A stretch of 64,000 nucleotides of DNA from assembly GCA_050084515.1 (NCBI GenBank), contig CM114271.1, positions 10,726,001 to 10,790,000 of the forward strand. The letters are read 5' to 3'. A program made the translations under genes and the position numbers. The DNA comes from Blasia pusilla. Lineage: Eukaryota > Marchantiophyta > Marchantiopsida > Blasiales. This document shows, piece after piece, positions 34,417-46,682 of this stretch (positions are counted from its first letter, which is position 1; each line of letters starts with the position of its first letter). Under the pieces are notes generated by a model. It was not told the DNA's origin. It ran no database searches and was given only the letters and a program-made list of their open reading frames with translations.

Positions 34417-35726
34417 TCAACTTACCTCTGGACGTGCCTCTCGGCGAAGGTCAAAACACTTATCCCTAGTGTGACCATATTTGTGGCAATAGTCACACTG
34501 GTGCTGTGGTGGGGCCATCCTCTGTGGATTGCTATAATTTGAGCATATTGAGCTCAACATGAGTGAGGAGCAGGTAGTGACCGTTGGATTTTCTCGAGAG
34601 TCAACAAGAGGCGCTCGTGGTCCTCTCCCATGTTGTGAGTAGTCTCTCTGCCTATGGGCCCCTCCACACGTCCAACAAGACCACATCGATCCCTGCTGGG
34701 CAACATATGTAGGTACGGGTTGTTGCCTCATAGGCTTACGGTACCCGCCCTGCTCTCTAGGCACACCGGCCCACTCCCGTGGTATTGGTGCTCGTTGTGG
34801 CACCTATGGGGTCACCGGCGCTCATGGACCCATCGACTCTCGAGAAAATCCAGCGGTCACTACCAGCTCCTCACTCATGTTGAGCTCAATACGCTCAGAC
34901 AACTCAAAGACCACCTTCAATGTGGGCTTCGCTGTGTGAATCAGCACCCCATCTCGGACTCTCCTCCGTAGTTCTCGATCTAGAATCCCATACCAATACT
35001 GGACTGACTGCGCCTCGGTCACTTCATAGGTAGCAATGATCAACATCCTCATGCGTATGAATGCCTCTCTCAGACTCTCACCCGATCGTCACTGAAAATC
35101 TTGTAGACTCTTCAGCTTGTTGATGCGTACGCCCTAGCAGCTCTTCCCCAAGTGTCGGAAGAACTCCTGGGTGGCCCTCTACCACCAAAGGTCTCTGCCA
35201 TATCGCGTGTCTCACTGCCCTCCTCTCCATCTAGTCTTCGGGCTGATGGTGTGGGTCTCTCTCCTCTCACAATCCCATCATATGCCTCGCGACCACTAGT
35301 GAACACATACCTGGAGCCCAATACATCCTCTAGGCATTGATCTCTACTGAATATAGTGATCGAAAATCCATGTAGTCATCAGTCGGAGGACCCTCCAAGT
35401 GCTGGAACAACCCCTTCCATGCCATGAAAGGGTTGAACCTGTCGGGGTCCGTATCTCCTAGAAGTCGCACACGTGTCAAACTCCTGGATAAAATCATCTA
35501 AGTCAATGGTGTCCACTGCACCCAAGAAACGACGCATGCCCCGATGGCCCATGTCGTCCATCTCTTGCCAAGTACTACTGTCTCTGTCCGCGATCTTGTC
35601 ACCAGACCCAGTGTCTAGTGATGAAGATCCAGCCACGGATGGATGTCGAGGTAGCTCCTCACTGGTAACCCCTCGGTATCTCACTCCACTCCGTGTCACA
35701 CCACTACCACTACCCTGTTCTTCCAA
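34417..35726 (-). pseudogene. Gypsy gag with zinc knuckles (nest element)
   Basis: The N terminus MEEQGSGSGVTRSGVRYRG leads to the capsid-like part (LGAVDTIDLDDFIQEFD, FELSERIELNMSEEL) in three frames. Two CCHC knuckles follow: CWTCGGAHRQRDY, in which the last Cys is Tyr, and an intact CDYCHKYGHTRDKC. The protein would package element RNA. Breaks are frameshifts around 35320 and 35080 and stops near 34810. Confidence 0.75.
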
Positions 35727-36863
35727 ACACTCAAAGAACGCCGTGATGACAAAACCTATCTCACCCGCTCAAGCACTGAGACTCACCAAGAGTCTCCCAC
35801 ACTCCTCACTAGCTCACCTATGCTTACATCAATCTCGTGATGACATACCCGGCCTCACACACCCTCAACACTTGGGCTCACCATGAGCCTCCCAACTGAC
35901 TCACCTAACCTAGCAACACTCTCTCGGATCATACACGCAACCCCCACTTGGAAACCGCCGTATATCCACCAACATGCTACACATGAAAAGAATCTACACT
36001 CGTCACCATCACTGCACCCACCTAGCACTAGCTACTACCCGATACCCAGCTCTCTAAATCACACATGAAAAGTGTGGGAAAAGGGACTCAAATGGGTAAC
36101 CTGATCATGCCCTCCAACCTACGGTATCGTCAACACGCACTCCCCCATGTGACACGGCAACCTCTGCAACACGACACTCCCCCATGTAACACGGCAACCT
36201 CTGCAACACGACACTCTCCTCGACCAACACGTCAATCCTCCCGTCATCAAATGCGGACAACCCGTCGGCGTCATGCGCACTGACACTCCATCGTCAATTT
36301 TTGCAAATCCCCGTCACGCCCGAAAGCATCATGTCGCGCAAACCTCTTTGCCTATCCCCACACGCGGCTTGTAACCTGAATCAACCTGGTCTGGCTCCAC
36401 TCCTACCACGTACTCAGATCCACCACATCCACCCCCACTTGGTAGCCTTCTCACCACGTCGACCTTCTTCCACGTCCGGTCCTACCACGTTGGAGGGGGT
36501 TGGTTGCGGCTCCGCACCCGGCCGTCTCCGCAACCTAAATGCGACCTACATGCCTATGCAACCTTTCCTCCGCCTCCGCCTCTGCAACCTTTCCTTCCTG
36601 CTCTTTCTTGACACTCTCGCTACTCTCGACGATGCACTTGCCGCCCCACTCCGTACTACACTCTGCCATTGTCCTCAATCCCTGTGCACTAGCAAACTCT
36701 GAGAAAAATGGACAGCGCTTCTGCCCACGGCCTTCCGGACAGAAAAATGACCAACACCCGCAACAAACGCATCTCCAGGGGCTCCCAACCAAGGCAACTT
36801 GCTTACCTACCTGCAAACAACAAATTCCCACCAGCCCCCCGACATCTTTCTCATATAAAAATA
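35727..36863 (-). other. Gypsy 5' leader (nest element)
   Basis: About 1.1 kb between the 5' LTR and gag without a credible gene. It contains a locally repeated ACTCCCCCATGTGACACGGCAACC-type unit (36150-36210, two copies about 50 bp apart). No clear primer-binding site was seen next to the LTR. Confidence 0.5.
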
Positions 36864-37323
36864 AAGAGTAGTTAAAATGGCACACCCGGCCTAAAACTCC
36901 ACTCCTCAATCTACATCGGCATATCGAGCCTCGTCCACCCTGTGCTATCAAGGAATCCGGACGCTAGCACCCTAATCCTATCTCACACACATAGAAGAGA
37001 TGTGCTCCAATGGCCCAACATGAGAAAGATGGCTTAGGAAAGCCATCTTCCTCTCTTATATAGGGTTGGGAAGAGCCAAAAGGCTCTTCCCCCAAAATAT
37101 CCATCCCCTTGGTAACGTGCGCGCACAGGTTACCAGGGGCAGGTGACCTGGTCAACAAGTCACCCGACTGTGAAAGACCTTAACATGAAATTTGTCAAAA
37201 ATGACCTTCCTGACACAATGGACCTATCCGACAGCGTGGGACAAAGTTACACTCAAGATAGTCGGCCGGCTCCTACGCCGTATCCATGATAGATCTCGGC
37301 CTATCGGCTACTCAGATGTAACA
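36864..37323 (-). repeat. Gypsy 5' LTR of the nest (U5 end missing)
   Basis: Matches 9161-9629 and begins TGTTACATCTG on the minus strand, with TATATAAG at about 37055-37062 and the same AAGATGGCTT hairpin. The 150-bp U5 end present in the 3' LTR is absent, so this LTR has a deletion at its internal edge. The outer edge is next to the CATA target duplicate. Confidence 0.8.
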
Positions 37324-37618
37324 CATAGGAGAAGCACCAGAAAGTGCTATTGTAATGTGGTGTGACAATTAGAGTTGCATTGCCATAGCACATAATCTTG
37401 TGTTTCATGCTCGTACAAAGCACATAGAGATCCAATATCATTTTGTTCGTGAATTGATCGAGAGAGAGGTTTTGAAGTTAGTCTATTGTCCAACAGAGGA
37501 TAATCGTGCAGACATCTTCATGAGTGCTTTGAGCGGAGATAAGCTTCACCGACATCTAAAGGGTCTTGGCATAGGTCCAAGACAGTAGTCCACATGACAG
37601 TGGATATTGAAGGGGGGG
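37324..37618 (+). pseudogene. Copia element A: RNase H end and polypurine tract
   Basis: Continues the frame broken at 9013: ATAGGAGAAGCACCAGAAAG (IGEAPES), then HNLVFHARTKHIEIQYHFVRE, TEDNRADIFMSALSGDKLHRHL. A stop occurs in CDN*SC. GAAGGGGGGG at 37609-37617 is the polypurine tract directly before the LTR. Confidence 0.85.
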
Positions 37619-38039
37619 TGTTGGATATTCAACATCCACTTCTCTAAGCACCATTAATCTAATCGGCCCCCTTGTATAAGGAGAAGCCTAGATTGATGGT
37701 TTCGACTTAGACGTCAAAGGAGTCATAATAATATGATGTAGTTGGTTTCAAGAGTAGCGTTACTAGGATTATCTTATCCTTTATTGCATCAAGGTGCGGG
37801 GCACCTTGATGCAATGATCTTTCTATTAATAGAAATAAAGTAAAATAGGTAAAAACCCTAGTTTCCCAAGTAGTGAAATAGTTGGGAGCCGCAGCGGTAG
37901 CGTATTCTCGTATGTCGAGTTATCTCCATGTTCACGTTCCATCAAAGCTCTTTTGTGAGCACATAGATGGACTAGGCCACTTTGTATCTCTAAGTTTTTT
38001 AAAAATTTCAGTGATTTCGTCACTTTCTGTTTTCTCACA
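37619..38039 (+). mobile_element. Copia element A, 3' LTR
   Basis: Begins TGTTGGATATTCAAC and ends CTCACA; partner of 7890-8291. It includes the perfect 15-bp hairpin at 37783-37815. Confidence 0.85.
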
Positions 38040-38200
38040 CGATTCATTTTTCCACTAAGGTCTGAGGAGTGCTAATCTGCACATCTTCGACAACTACAAT
38101 GACGAGAAAAAAGTCACAAGCCACGAAGGTTGGGAGCATCACTGCCAAGTTCATCAAGACTCCTTTGTCGGCTTCTCCTCTATCACGTCTTTTAGGATAG
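38040..38200 (+). pseudogene. AMT element copy 3: 5' UTR remainder and start of exon 1
   Basis: ATGACGAGAAAAAAGTCACA at 38098 encodes MTRKKSQATKVGSITAKFI, matching the start of copies 4 and 5, and continues to LSASPLSRL before stops. It is the downstream half of the copy whose promoter lies at 7650-7889; the intervening 30 kb is the copia insertion with its nest. Beyond about 38200 similarity to AMT is lost. Confidence 0.65.
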
Positions 38201-40508
38201 ATTCGTGAGATCTAATAGAGTGCCTTCGTGAGTAGTGGAGGACACGCTTAGTAGGTCGCGGATGACCTGCTGAGAACCCAGGAAACCTGAGAGAGAGCAG
38301 GTTTCCCCTTCGTTTCGGCTCATTTGGAGCCATATTGAGGAACTTACTATTTTAGGTAAGTACCATTTTGAGTATATGATCGACTTTCTATTTTTGGTAA
38401 GTAGCCCTTGACCTCCTACATCAGGTCAAGAGCCAAGGAGGTGACTTGGGAGAATAGGTTACCATGGAGAGAGCTTGGGAGAGGGGAGGGGTATACCTCA
38501 AGGAGAGAGAGCTTGAGAGCTCATTCTCTCTTTGTAAAGTAAGATCCAATCTCTCTCTCCACCATCTCACACCATAGCTCTCAAAGGTGTGCACTCTGTC
38601 TCATGTCAAACCAAACCCACTCTCCTAATGAGAGGCTCGGGTTACACTCACAAGGCAAGGGACCATAGCTCCGCCGCCTCATGCCAAGAGGTTCAACAAA
38701 GAGAGAATGAGAGAGTGAGAGAGCGTCATGGGGGAGCTCGCTGGTCACTCGCTGTTTTTGCAGGTTGGGGACCGTGTTCCCCGTTCAGCGGCTCATGGGA
38801 GCTTACTTTACAAAGAGAGAATGAGAGAGTGAGAGAGCTTCATGGGGGAGCTCGCTGGTCACTCGCTGTTTTTTCAGGTTGGGGACCGTGTTCCCCGTTC
38901 AACGGCTCATGAGAGTGCTCACCGGAGCAAGGGCTGCTTTCATTATTCTTTGCATTTGCCAATTTTTTGTGTGAAACAGTGGCGCGGAAGCGCTGCCCAA
39001 TTTTTGATAGGGATTGAGTATGGGGGCGGGTTGCCCCATGCTGATGCTCTTGGGAGCACCATGTAGCTTTCTGATTTGTATTTTTACAGATGTTACATTT
39101 TCGTTCAGAGAAATCAGCGCGGGAGCGCTGGCGAATTTTGTGTAGGAGAAAGAGACATTGGGCTTTACGACAGTCCCTGTCAGTTTTTACTGAAATATCC
39201 GATTTTAAATATTTTTTGATGCTGGCGTAGATCGTGAAGCTATGCAACAAACAGTGCGCAATTTGGAGTTGCGAGCAAAAAGTTATGGTCAATCTTGTAA
39301 AGCTGCCATTGCTAGGCGATTTTTAGGGTTAAATTGTGCAAACCCTAAATCAGCCGCCACACCGGCAGCGGCCGTTGCCATCATAGTCACCGTCAACGGT
39401 CAACGGTCATCGTTGATGGTCAACCGTCACCGTCATCGGTCGGCCATCACCATCAGCGTTCAACGGTCCACCGTCCATTGTCCACCCTTTGGGTGCCATT
39501 GCCGCCATTACGGAGTGGAGGGTCTTCCACGACGTTTGTTGATTCCTTGACTTGCGTCGCCATCACGTACTTTGTTTTGGCCGCCACCGTCATCGTAGTT
39601 TCTTCATCAACCAGTGATGGCAGATGACCTCCGGTTATGGTGTTTCAGTTTTGATTTCATGCTGCTATGTTGTGATTGGTAGCTGCTCGACAACGATCGA
39701 GTATCGTGCCGTGACGCCCGTAGCCAAAACGCGCCGCCGATTGCCGAGCCGTGCCGCTCGTGGCCGCACCGCACCGTCTCAATCACGGAGCCGCACCGTC
39801 ATTGTGGAGCAGAGTGTGGGATTATTATTGATTGAGGAGGGTATGCCGCCGAGTGCCGCATCCCACCATCGAGGGCCGTGCCGTTCAGTAGCCGCCCCGT
39901 CGCCGCCGCAACGCCGACCGTTCATTGGGACCGCATTGTCTATCGAGGAGTTTTGAGCAAAGATCATCGACGGGAGGAGTATGACTTGCTGATTGGAGGA
40001 GTTGTCTCCACGATCGAGTTGGGGTCGAGATTTGCAGTTGCTGAGGAGCGACATCGACATGTGTTCAGGTTACCCATTCTAGTCATTTACCCTTCACGTG
40101 TGAGGGATTCTGGGATTTATTTGGGGATATTGGGTGTGTGGATGCTGAGAGCATCATTTATGTATGTGGTTTAGGGGACATAGACCTGTGTGGGATGTCC
40201 GGAGTTGAGGGTAGGTTGTCGATGAGATGATAGCCTGGTCGATTTGCCGCACCACGCCGCGTGTTGCCGCGACGTTACACGCTCGGGGAGAGAGTGTAGA
40301 TCGAGTGCCGCATGTTTGGGATGAGTGATTGAGGGATTCCTCACGAGGTTCAGAGTGATCGGGTGAGAGGGGCACGAGGGTCATCACGGAGTCCGTTCGG
40401 GACTTTGAGAGGCGAGGTGGTGAACCCGAGAGTAGCTCTAGAGGTTTTACGCGGAGTGGCGCGAGGTTCTAAGGGTCTCCACGTGAGGGACCACCTCGAC
40501 CTCCTTGT
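38201..40508 (+). other. Probable 5' region of gypsy element D, no gene recognised
   Basis: 2.3 kb before the gag frame. It contains the 114-bp tandem duplication at 38697-38924, a roughly 30-bp inverted repeat (CATTCTCTCTTTGTAAAGTAAG near 38523 and its complement near 38805), and a CAACGGTCA/CCGTCA-rich stretch at 39390-39480. A recognisable LTR or primer-binding site was not found. Confidence 0.45.
38697..38924. repeat. 114-bp tandem duplication
   Basis: CAAAGAGAGAATGAGAGAG starts both units (38697 and 38811). They continue through CATGGGGGAGCTCGCTGG and GTTCCCCGTTCA with few differences. Confidence 0.9.
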
Positions 40509-41897
40509 GTGTCATCGTCAGACGAGGGGGAGGGTGTAGAGGAGTTTGTGAGCATATCGCCACACGTTGTGAATGGTCCTACCAGTTGGGCGTACGAGAT
40601 GGACGACCGGGGTAGAGGACCGCGTAGGTTTTCAGGTGCAGTAGGCACGATTGAGTTGCACAATTTTATAGCAGAGTTTAGGAGTTGGTGCGACTCCCAG
40701 CGGGCCAGGAACTCTAGAGAGTTCAACCCATTTATAGCATGGAACGGTATGTTCCAGCATTTAGAGGGGGCGCCCATGGACGATTACCATGAGTTCTCTC
40801 AGAGATATGCATGTGAGATCGAGGCGTGGAGGCTCTACTATGACCCACATTATGTGTCATGGACGGAGCCGTTCCCAGATGAGGAGGAGAAGTCAGGAGA
40901 GGCTACTGCCTCTTCCACTAGTGACATTTTAGGAGGAGTCACTCACACAGGAGCAGTTGCACCATCTAGTCGGGTTCGTCCCAGGTTCAACCCTGTGGTT
41001 GAGTTCTTTGCTGAGTTGAGGGCGAGCTACCAGGGGGTACGGACGGAGAAGTTGCGGAGCATCCATGACTTCCAGAGGCGCCCGGGTGAGAGTTTGCGTG
41101 AGGCTTACACTCGCTTGCGCCGGTTGATCAACATCACTCAGGGGGTGACAGAGGCTCAGGCTATCGAGTCATGGTACGCGATGCTGGACCGGACCCTGCG
41201 GACACGGGTGCGGGAGGGGGTGCTTCTTATGAACACCTCCCCTACGTTGAGAGATGTTTTTAGGACCGCCGAGAACATTGAGCGCAACATGGCGGAGGAG
41301 AGCGTAGCCACCATGGGTTCTGGACGAGAGCAGTCACGATTGTCTACACTACCTGTGTAGCAACGTGGACTCCGAGATAGGTCGACTGTGGCACCACAAG
41401 CTCAGGGAGGATACCAGGAGGCCATGCCACAGAGACCTGCGCCTTCATATGCGGCTCAGCAGCAGCCGCCTACTATTACTTGTTGGTCATGTGGTGGAGC
41501 CCATCATCAGCACGATTGCACTCGTCAGGGTCATGGACGTGTGCCTCAGCATGGAGGAGGAGATGGTGTTGCACCAGGAGGTTATCAGTGTCACTATTGT
41601 CAGAGGTATGGTCATACACGCGCCAGGTGTTTCAATTTACATCCTGAGTTACGTCCGGACCGAGGGCCAGAGAGGGCACCTAATCGAGTAGCCGGTGTGG
41701 GTGGGCCTAGAGATCGTGCACCAGGTGGTCCCGTTGGGGGACGAGGAGCTGGAGTTGCCCGACAGGGTGGTGGAGTTGCCCGTGGAGGAGGTAGAGTACC
41801 ACCACCTAGACGCGCCGAGGAGACGGGGGACGTGGAGGCCGGGATGGTCGCCGATACTGCCAGCCTACTGAGGAGCAGATTACCGCTATGGCATTGA
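40509..41897 (+). pseudogene. Gypsy element D gag with two zinc knuckles
   Basis: 40509-41360 is an uninterrupted 283-codon capsid-like frame (GAVGTIELHNFIAEF, AWNGMFQHLEGAPMDDYHEF, SIHDFQRRPGESLREAY, the last resembling the gag Q-x-P-x-E-S major homology-like segment). A TAG at 41358 is followed by a frame to 41897 with CWSCGGAHHQHDC and CHYCQRYGHTRARC, two CCHC knuckles, and then Gly/Arg-rich sequence. The real start may lie upstream, since the copy at 35726 has an extra N-terminal part. Confidence 0.8.
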
Positions 41898-42549
41898 GGT
41901 TACCCGATGCCGGATCCATGGCATCGACATCATATGGAGCAGCCAGAGATCTGGAGGATCCTGGATGGATGTGCGGGGTTGCCCAGATGGAGGCCGCCGT
42001 AGTTGTGACGCGTGGAGCAGCCGCAGAGTTGGATCCACAGCGAGGAGAAGCCGGAAGACAGACTAGGCTTCCTCAGTCTTTGACGTTGTCCGAAGCGATG
42101 AGGACCCCATCGATGGGTCCTCATCAAAGTTCCTGGAGAGTTGGTGATGTTGTTGGTGTGTAGGCACGGAGGGCGATGGGAGAAGCGAGTGCGACGACTC
42201 CTATTGTTGATGCTCAGGAGGGGCATGTGTCGAAAGCACGTTGTTGGGGGGGCCACCGTTGTGTATCGCACTCCTTTATTTTTCGCTTCCGATGTTGTGA
42301 CGTTGAGGGCACGCCCGCCGAGGCTTTTTCGGCTGGCCGCTTCACTATGTGAGCGAGTTGGAGTTCTTGCATCACGTTGAGGTGATTGCAGAGGAGGTGA
42401 TGGACTGCCCTTGGAGCGGATGCTCGGGCCGCCCACGCCGATTCATGGCAGTCATGGGCCGCTAGGATGGCGGAGATGCCCGCTAGACCCGCGATAGATT
42501 GTGCCATGGCTTCTCCTGGTGTTGTGATGCTGGATAACCGAGGAGAGGT

Positions 42550-42890
42550 CTTCTAGTTGGTGAGTCCTAGAGGTATAGCTTTTAGTCCGCAGCACGTCTT
42601 GTTGGATTCAGGAGCGCAACCCTTGATGTTGGGGAAAGCGTCATTCAGAGGATTGGGCTTGACGAGAGCCGATGTGGAGCGTTGTCCATTCCGGATATAG
42701 ACATCCTTGGGTGGAGCGAGTACCACACAGTATATCACCGGACAGGAGGTCGTGGTGAGGATTCGCCCGGGACATCCTATAGATGAGTCCGTGGTGCGCG
42801 CCAAGGCGATAGTGACTGATGCAGAGTCCTACAACGTCTTGGTTGGTGGAGTAGTGTTATACCCGATGGGGTTTTCCCTGGATTACTAGG
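42550..42890 (+). pseudogene. Gypsy element D aspartic protease
   Basis: LVSPRGIAF, VLLDSGAQPLMLGK and later AESYNVLVGGVVLYPMG are consistent with a retropepsin fold: D-S-G-A catalytic loop and a C-terminal hydrophobic-G motif. A TAG at about 42698 (CPFRI*TS) breaks it. Confidence 0.75.
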
Positions 42891-42970
42891 AGGAGTAAGC
42901 TTCCTACAGACCAGGATGGCAGTCAGGTGATGGGCGCCTTAGCTCATTACCCGTTCGATTCACAGGTGTA

Positions 42971-44300
42971 GTGATCGAGCAACGGCCAGGAGAGATGGCG
43001 ACCTTAGCAGCATTTAGCAGTGCCATCACTTGGCCTAGTGATTTGATTGAGGGACATGTCCATGCAGAGGATACTCCCGTTCCTGACATTTCTATGGAGA
43101 GGAGTGTTATGGTAGCTGCATCATTCCGTGGAGGAGAGGTGCCGTTGTGGGGCTCGACTGAGGAGCTTCAACGATTGGCAGATGAGCACGTGCAGACCGC
43201 GTGGAGCGAGGCGTTTGCACCGGAGTGTGATGGGTTTGAGGAACCCGAGGTAGCAAGGAGTGCTACGATGACACCCTTGGATACCACACCCATTGTGTGG
43301 TGTACCCCAGAGGAGGGTATTCGAGTGTTAGATCTCTTTGGAGGGATTAGCACCGGGTTAGCTGCTGTTTTGCAGGCAGGAGTGTGAGTAGAGCAGTACC
43401 TGTATGTGAAGAGTGATGATGTTGCGACGCGCGTCTCACTACGACATGTGGCGCAATTATGGTTACGTTTTCCCGACTTATTGTCTACGTCCGCAGTACA
43501 GGGGTACCAGAGTTCCCTACCGAGGGATATTTTGTTGTTGGGGGTGTAGGACTTAGAGCGGGTAGGGACCATTGATTTGGTCATTGCCGGTTGGCCATGT
43601 CAGGGCCAATCGAGTGCTAGACGAGGCAGCGGGTTGGCTGACACTCGGTCCAGGTTGTTTTGGGAGATGTTGAGGGTCTTACGGCAGTTGCAGGAGCACC
43701 AATCTTGTTCTCCAGCCTACATTTTGGAGAATGTGCTGATCTTAGGAGACTCCAGGTCGCGGGTGGTGACGAGTGCTCATCAGGTGCATGCCTCGATCGG
43801 CCCAGCAGTGTTCTTGGATGCGGCGAGTGTAGGTTCTAGAGCCCATCGCCCGCGTCTATGGTGGACCAACTTAGTGCCCCATGCGGTGTTATGGAGGGCG
43901 TATGCGAGAGTGGAGCGCTCCTCCCATTTGTTAGTGGATTCCATTCTGGATCCAGGTCGTCGATCACAGGCAGTGAGGCACGATGATCAACCACCGTTGA
44001 TCGGGTCAACAGTAGGTAGGCAGCCGCGGCGCCTTGCCCACGTTTGTGAGTTTTTCCGCTTCCTATGCATACAAGGAGGCCGGTCTTGGCTTGGTTTGGG
44101 ATGACCAGGTTCAGCGGTTGGTGGAGCCCAACGCCCAAGCGAGAGAGAGCGGCGATGGGATTTCCACAGGAGTGACGGCAGTACCATCAAGTGTCGAGGC
44201 ATCACGACGCCATGTCTTGGGTCAGCGATGGACTGAATCGCTTGACATGGATCTCGGCTTGGGAGTCGGCGGCGTCGTATGAGATCGCGACAAATCACGG
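42971..44300 (+). pseudogene. Gypsy element D C5-cytosine methyltransferase
   Basis: Motifs occur in the canonical, unpermuted order: I, VLDLFGGISTGL (43325-43360); IV, GWPCQGQS with the catalytic Cys (43589-43612); VI, ILENV (43721-43735); VIII, AHRPRLWWTNL (about 43843-43875); X, ASRRHVLGQ (about 44196-44222). The order excludes a DRM-type permuted enzyme; the AHRxR..W.NL and FGGISTG segments look closest to DNMT3-like enzymes, an inference. Length about 400 residues, a bare catalytic domain. It sits between protease and RT in the same orientation, so it was part of the polyprotein. TGA at 43385 and TAG at 43548 interrupt it; the copy at 32353-32812 lacks both stops. Confidence 0.87.
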
Positions 44301-44601
44301 CCGGTTGTGTTGGTGAGCCCCATGCCTACCGAGACGGTGGAGGTGGAGTGGTTTGGGGCGAGACCCGAGGAGATCTACGCACCAGGGAGATCGGGAGAGA
44401 CACCCTTGGACTTCTTGGGATGTTTTGCAGGTAGGCAAGGAGATGATAGCCACAACATCGAGCGTGGTTTCGGGCACTGCACGTGGAGGAGATTAGAGTT
44501 TGCAGTTGGCTGCAGGAGAGCGGCCGAGTGTTGTTGTTCGAGACGGGGTTGCACCATAGCAACCACCAATACCCGCGCCGGAGATTCCTACCGTAGTCAC
44601 G

Positions 44602-45600
44602 ATGGAGACTTGGGAGCCAGATATGGGCCCTAAGTTGACAGGAGGAGAGCGGCGCCGAATACATCAGTTCCTCAGGAGTTATAGGAGCTACTTTGCGTTT
44701 AGCATGGAGGATTTGGGTATGCTGAAGGGACCGGGGATCCGCATTGAGTTGTCGAGTGATATGCCGATCTTCCGACGACCCTACAGGTAGAGTGATATGG
44801 AGAGGGCTCTGATTCAGAGTAGGAGCCATGACTTGGTCGGAGTAGGACTAGTGGAGATGTCGCATGGGGAGTATGCATCTGCCATTGTCATGCCCGCCAA
44901 GAAGGATGTGCATGGCAACTGGACGGATAGGCGGATGTGTGGGGATTACCGACCTATCAATCGGCAGACGAAGTCCGATAGGTATTCCATGCCCACCCCT
45001 GAGGAGATCTTTGATGCGATTGATCACGCCAAGATCTTCAGTTCATTGGATTTGCGAGCCGGATACCATCAGCTGCCTATCAGATTGGAGGACACGCAGA
45101 AGACGGCATTTTGGGGCATCGATCCTCACGGGAAGGATTGTTTGTACCAGTGGCGGTTCTTACCATTTGTTAAAGAACGCCCGGCTGAGTTTCGTGAGGG
45201 TCATGGATAGGATCTTGGTGGTCTGGATTTTGCTAGGTGTTATATTGATGACATCGTAGTCTTTAGCGCCACGGTTGAGGAGCATGAGCAACATCTAGAG
45301 GAGGTGTTTCGACGATTGCAATTACATGGGCTGAAGCTACATCCAGGCAAGTGCAAGTTCTTCTACGACCAGATTGAGTACTTGGGTCATACGATATACC
45401 CAGGGGGCTTTGGTGTTCAGCAGACGAAGGTAGAGGCTATCTCACGCATTCCACGCCCTGCAAATGTGAGCCGTGTTTGCGCATTCATGGGATTTGCGAA
45501 CTTCTATCGGCGATACGTCAAGGGATTCAGTTCGATTGCGAAGCCGCTGACCTTGCTGACCAAGGTGGATCACGAGTGGCACTGGGGGGATGATTGGAAT
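44602..45600 (+). pseudogene. Gypsy element D reverse transcriptase
   Basis: IHQFLRSYRSYFAFSMEDLG and IRIELSSDMPIFRRPYR begin the polymerase; RMCGDYRPINRQT, SSLDLRAGYHQLPI and, after a frameshift near 45180, the active-site CYIDDIVVFS (45236-45265), HPGKCKFF, EYLGHTI and FMGFANFYRRYVKGFS follow. Similarity ends near 45595 in EWHWGDD, where copia gag sequence starts; RNase H and integrase of this copy are gone. Confidence 0.88.
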
Positions 45601-45601
45601 G

Positions 45602-46682
45602 ACAGTAGAAGATGATGGTCTGATTTTATTCACTCTTCAAGGCCTTCCAAAGGATTACAAGTCCTTTGAGACCTCTGTCTCTGTGAGAGAGAAGTATCCA
45701 ACCTTTCAAGAGTTAGCCCCACTATTAATCAGTGAAGAGATGCGCATAGTAGGCAGCGGTAGCTCGTCTAGTCTACAAGAGAGTGCGCTATTTGCAGGTT
45801 ATGGATCAAATAGAGGCAGGGGTCGTGGTAGAAGCTTTTGTGGTTGTGGTGGATATCAAACATGTGGAAGAGGAGTCACTCAATATAATGTCACTTGATT
45901 AACTACGAATCAGTACTAGACACAATCACAAGGTGGTGACGGCGGAAAACCGTTGGGGTTGAGATCAACAGTAGAGGATGCCTAGATCTTGCAAATACTG
46001 TGGGATAAAGGGTCACTATGCAAAGTTTTGCTTCAAGAAGAAAGCAGATATGAGAATAGGAGCCTTATAGCAACAAAACTATGTGGAGCAACAACACCAA
46101 GGGCAGTACCAAGAACAACAACATTCACAAACTAAGCATCTCTTGGTCATGACTCATCATATGGGAGCAATGGTCAAGAAAGACTCCACAGAAGATTGGT
46201 ACATTGACTCTGGTGCATCAAATCACATGACCTCACAAGCTAAATGGTTAAGTAGTATGGAGCCGATGAAAGATCATGGAATTGTACTCATCGCAAATGA
46301 CACTCAACATCATATCACGCATACCGATAAAGTTCCAATAACATCAGATAGTCTTTGTGCTCTTGGAAATGTTCTCTATGCTCCTACCATTGCAAGAAAC
46401 TTGATCTCTGTAAGACAGATAGAAGAACATGATTATCAAGTGAAGTTTAACACCGATGGTTGTTTTATTGAAACAATGGATGACCAGACTTTGATATCCA
46501 AAGGAACTAGATTTGGCAGAATGTTCAAATTAGATGTTTCTATGCCAAAGATTCAAACAACAATGTATGGTCAATCTGGCCAACAAGTCACAGATCTAAA
46601 TGTGTGGCATAAGAGAATTGGACAAATGAATCTTCAAATATTACAGAGTCTTTCATCATCTAATATAGATAGGACTTCCTAA
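45602..46682 (+). pseudogene. Copia P gag end, zinc knuckle, protease
   Basis: ILFTLQGLPKDYKSFETSV is the UBN2-type gag end; CKYCGIKGHYAKFC (about 45987-46028) a CCHC knuckle; WYIDSGASNHMT (46199-46234) the D-S-G-A protease; LNVWHKRIGQMNLQ the pre-integrase segment. Stops separate the knuckle from its neighbours. Confidence 0.85.

Noticed and set aside
42971-44300. DRM-type (permuted) methyltransferase
   Set aside because: Motifs run I, IV, VI, VIII, X in normal order; in DRM enzymes VI-X precede I-V.
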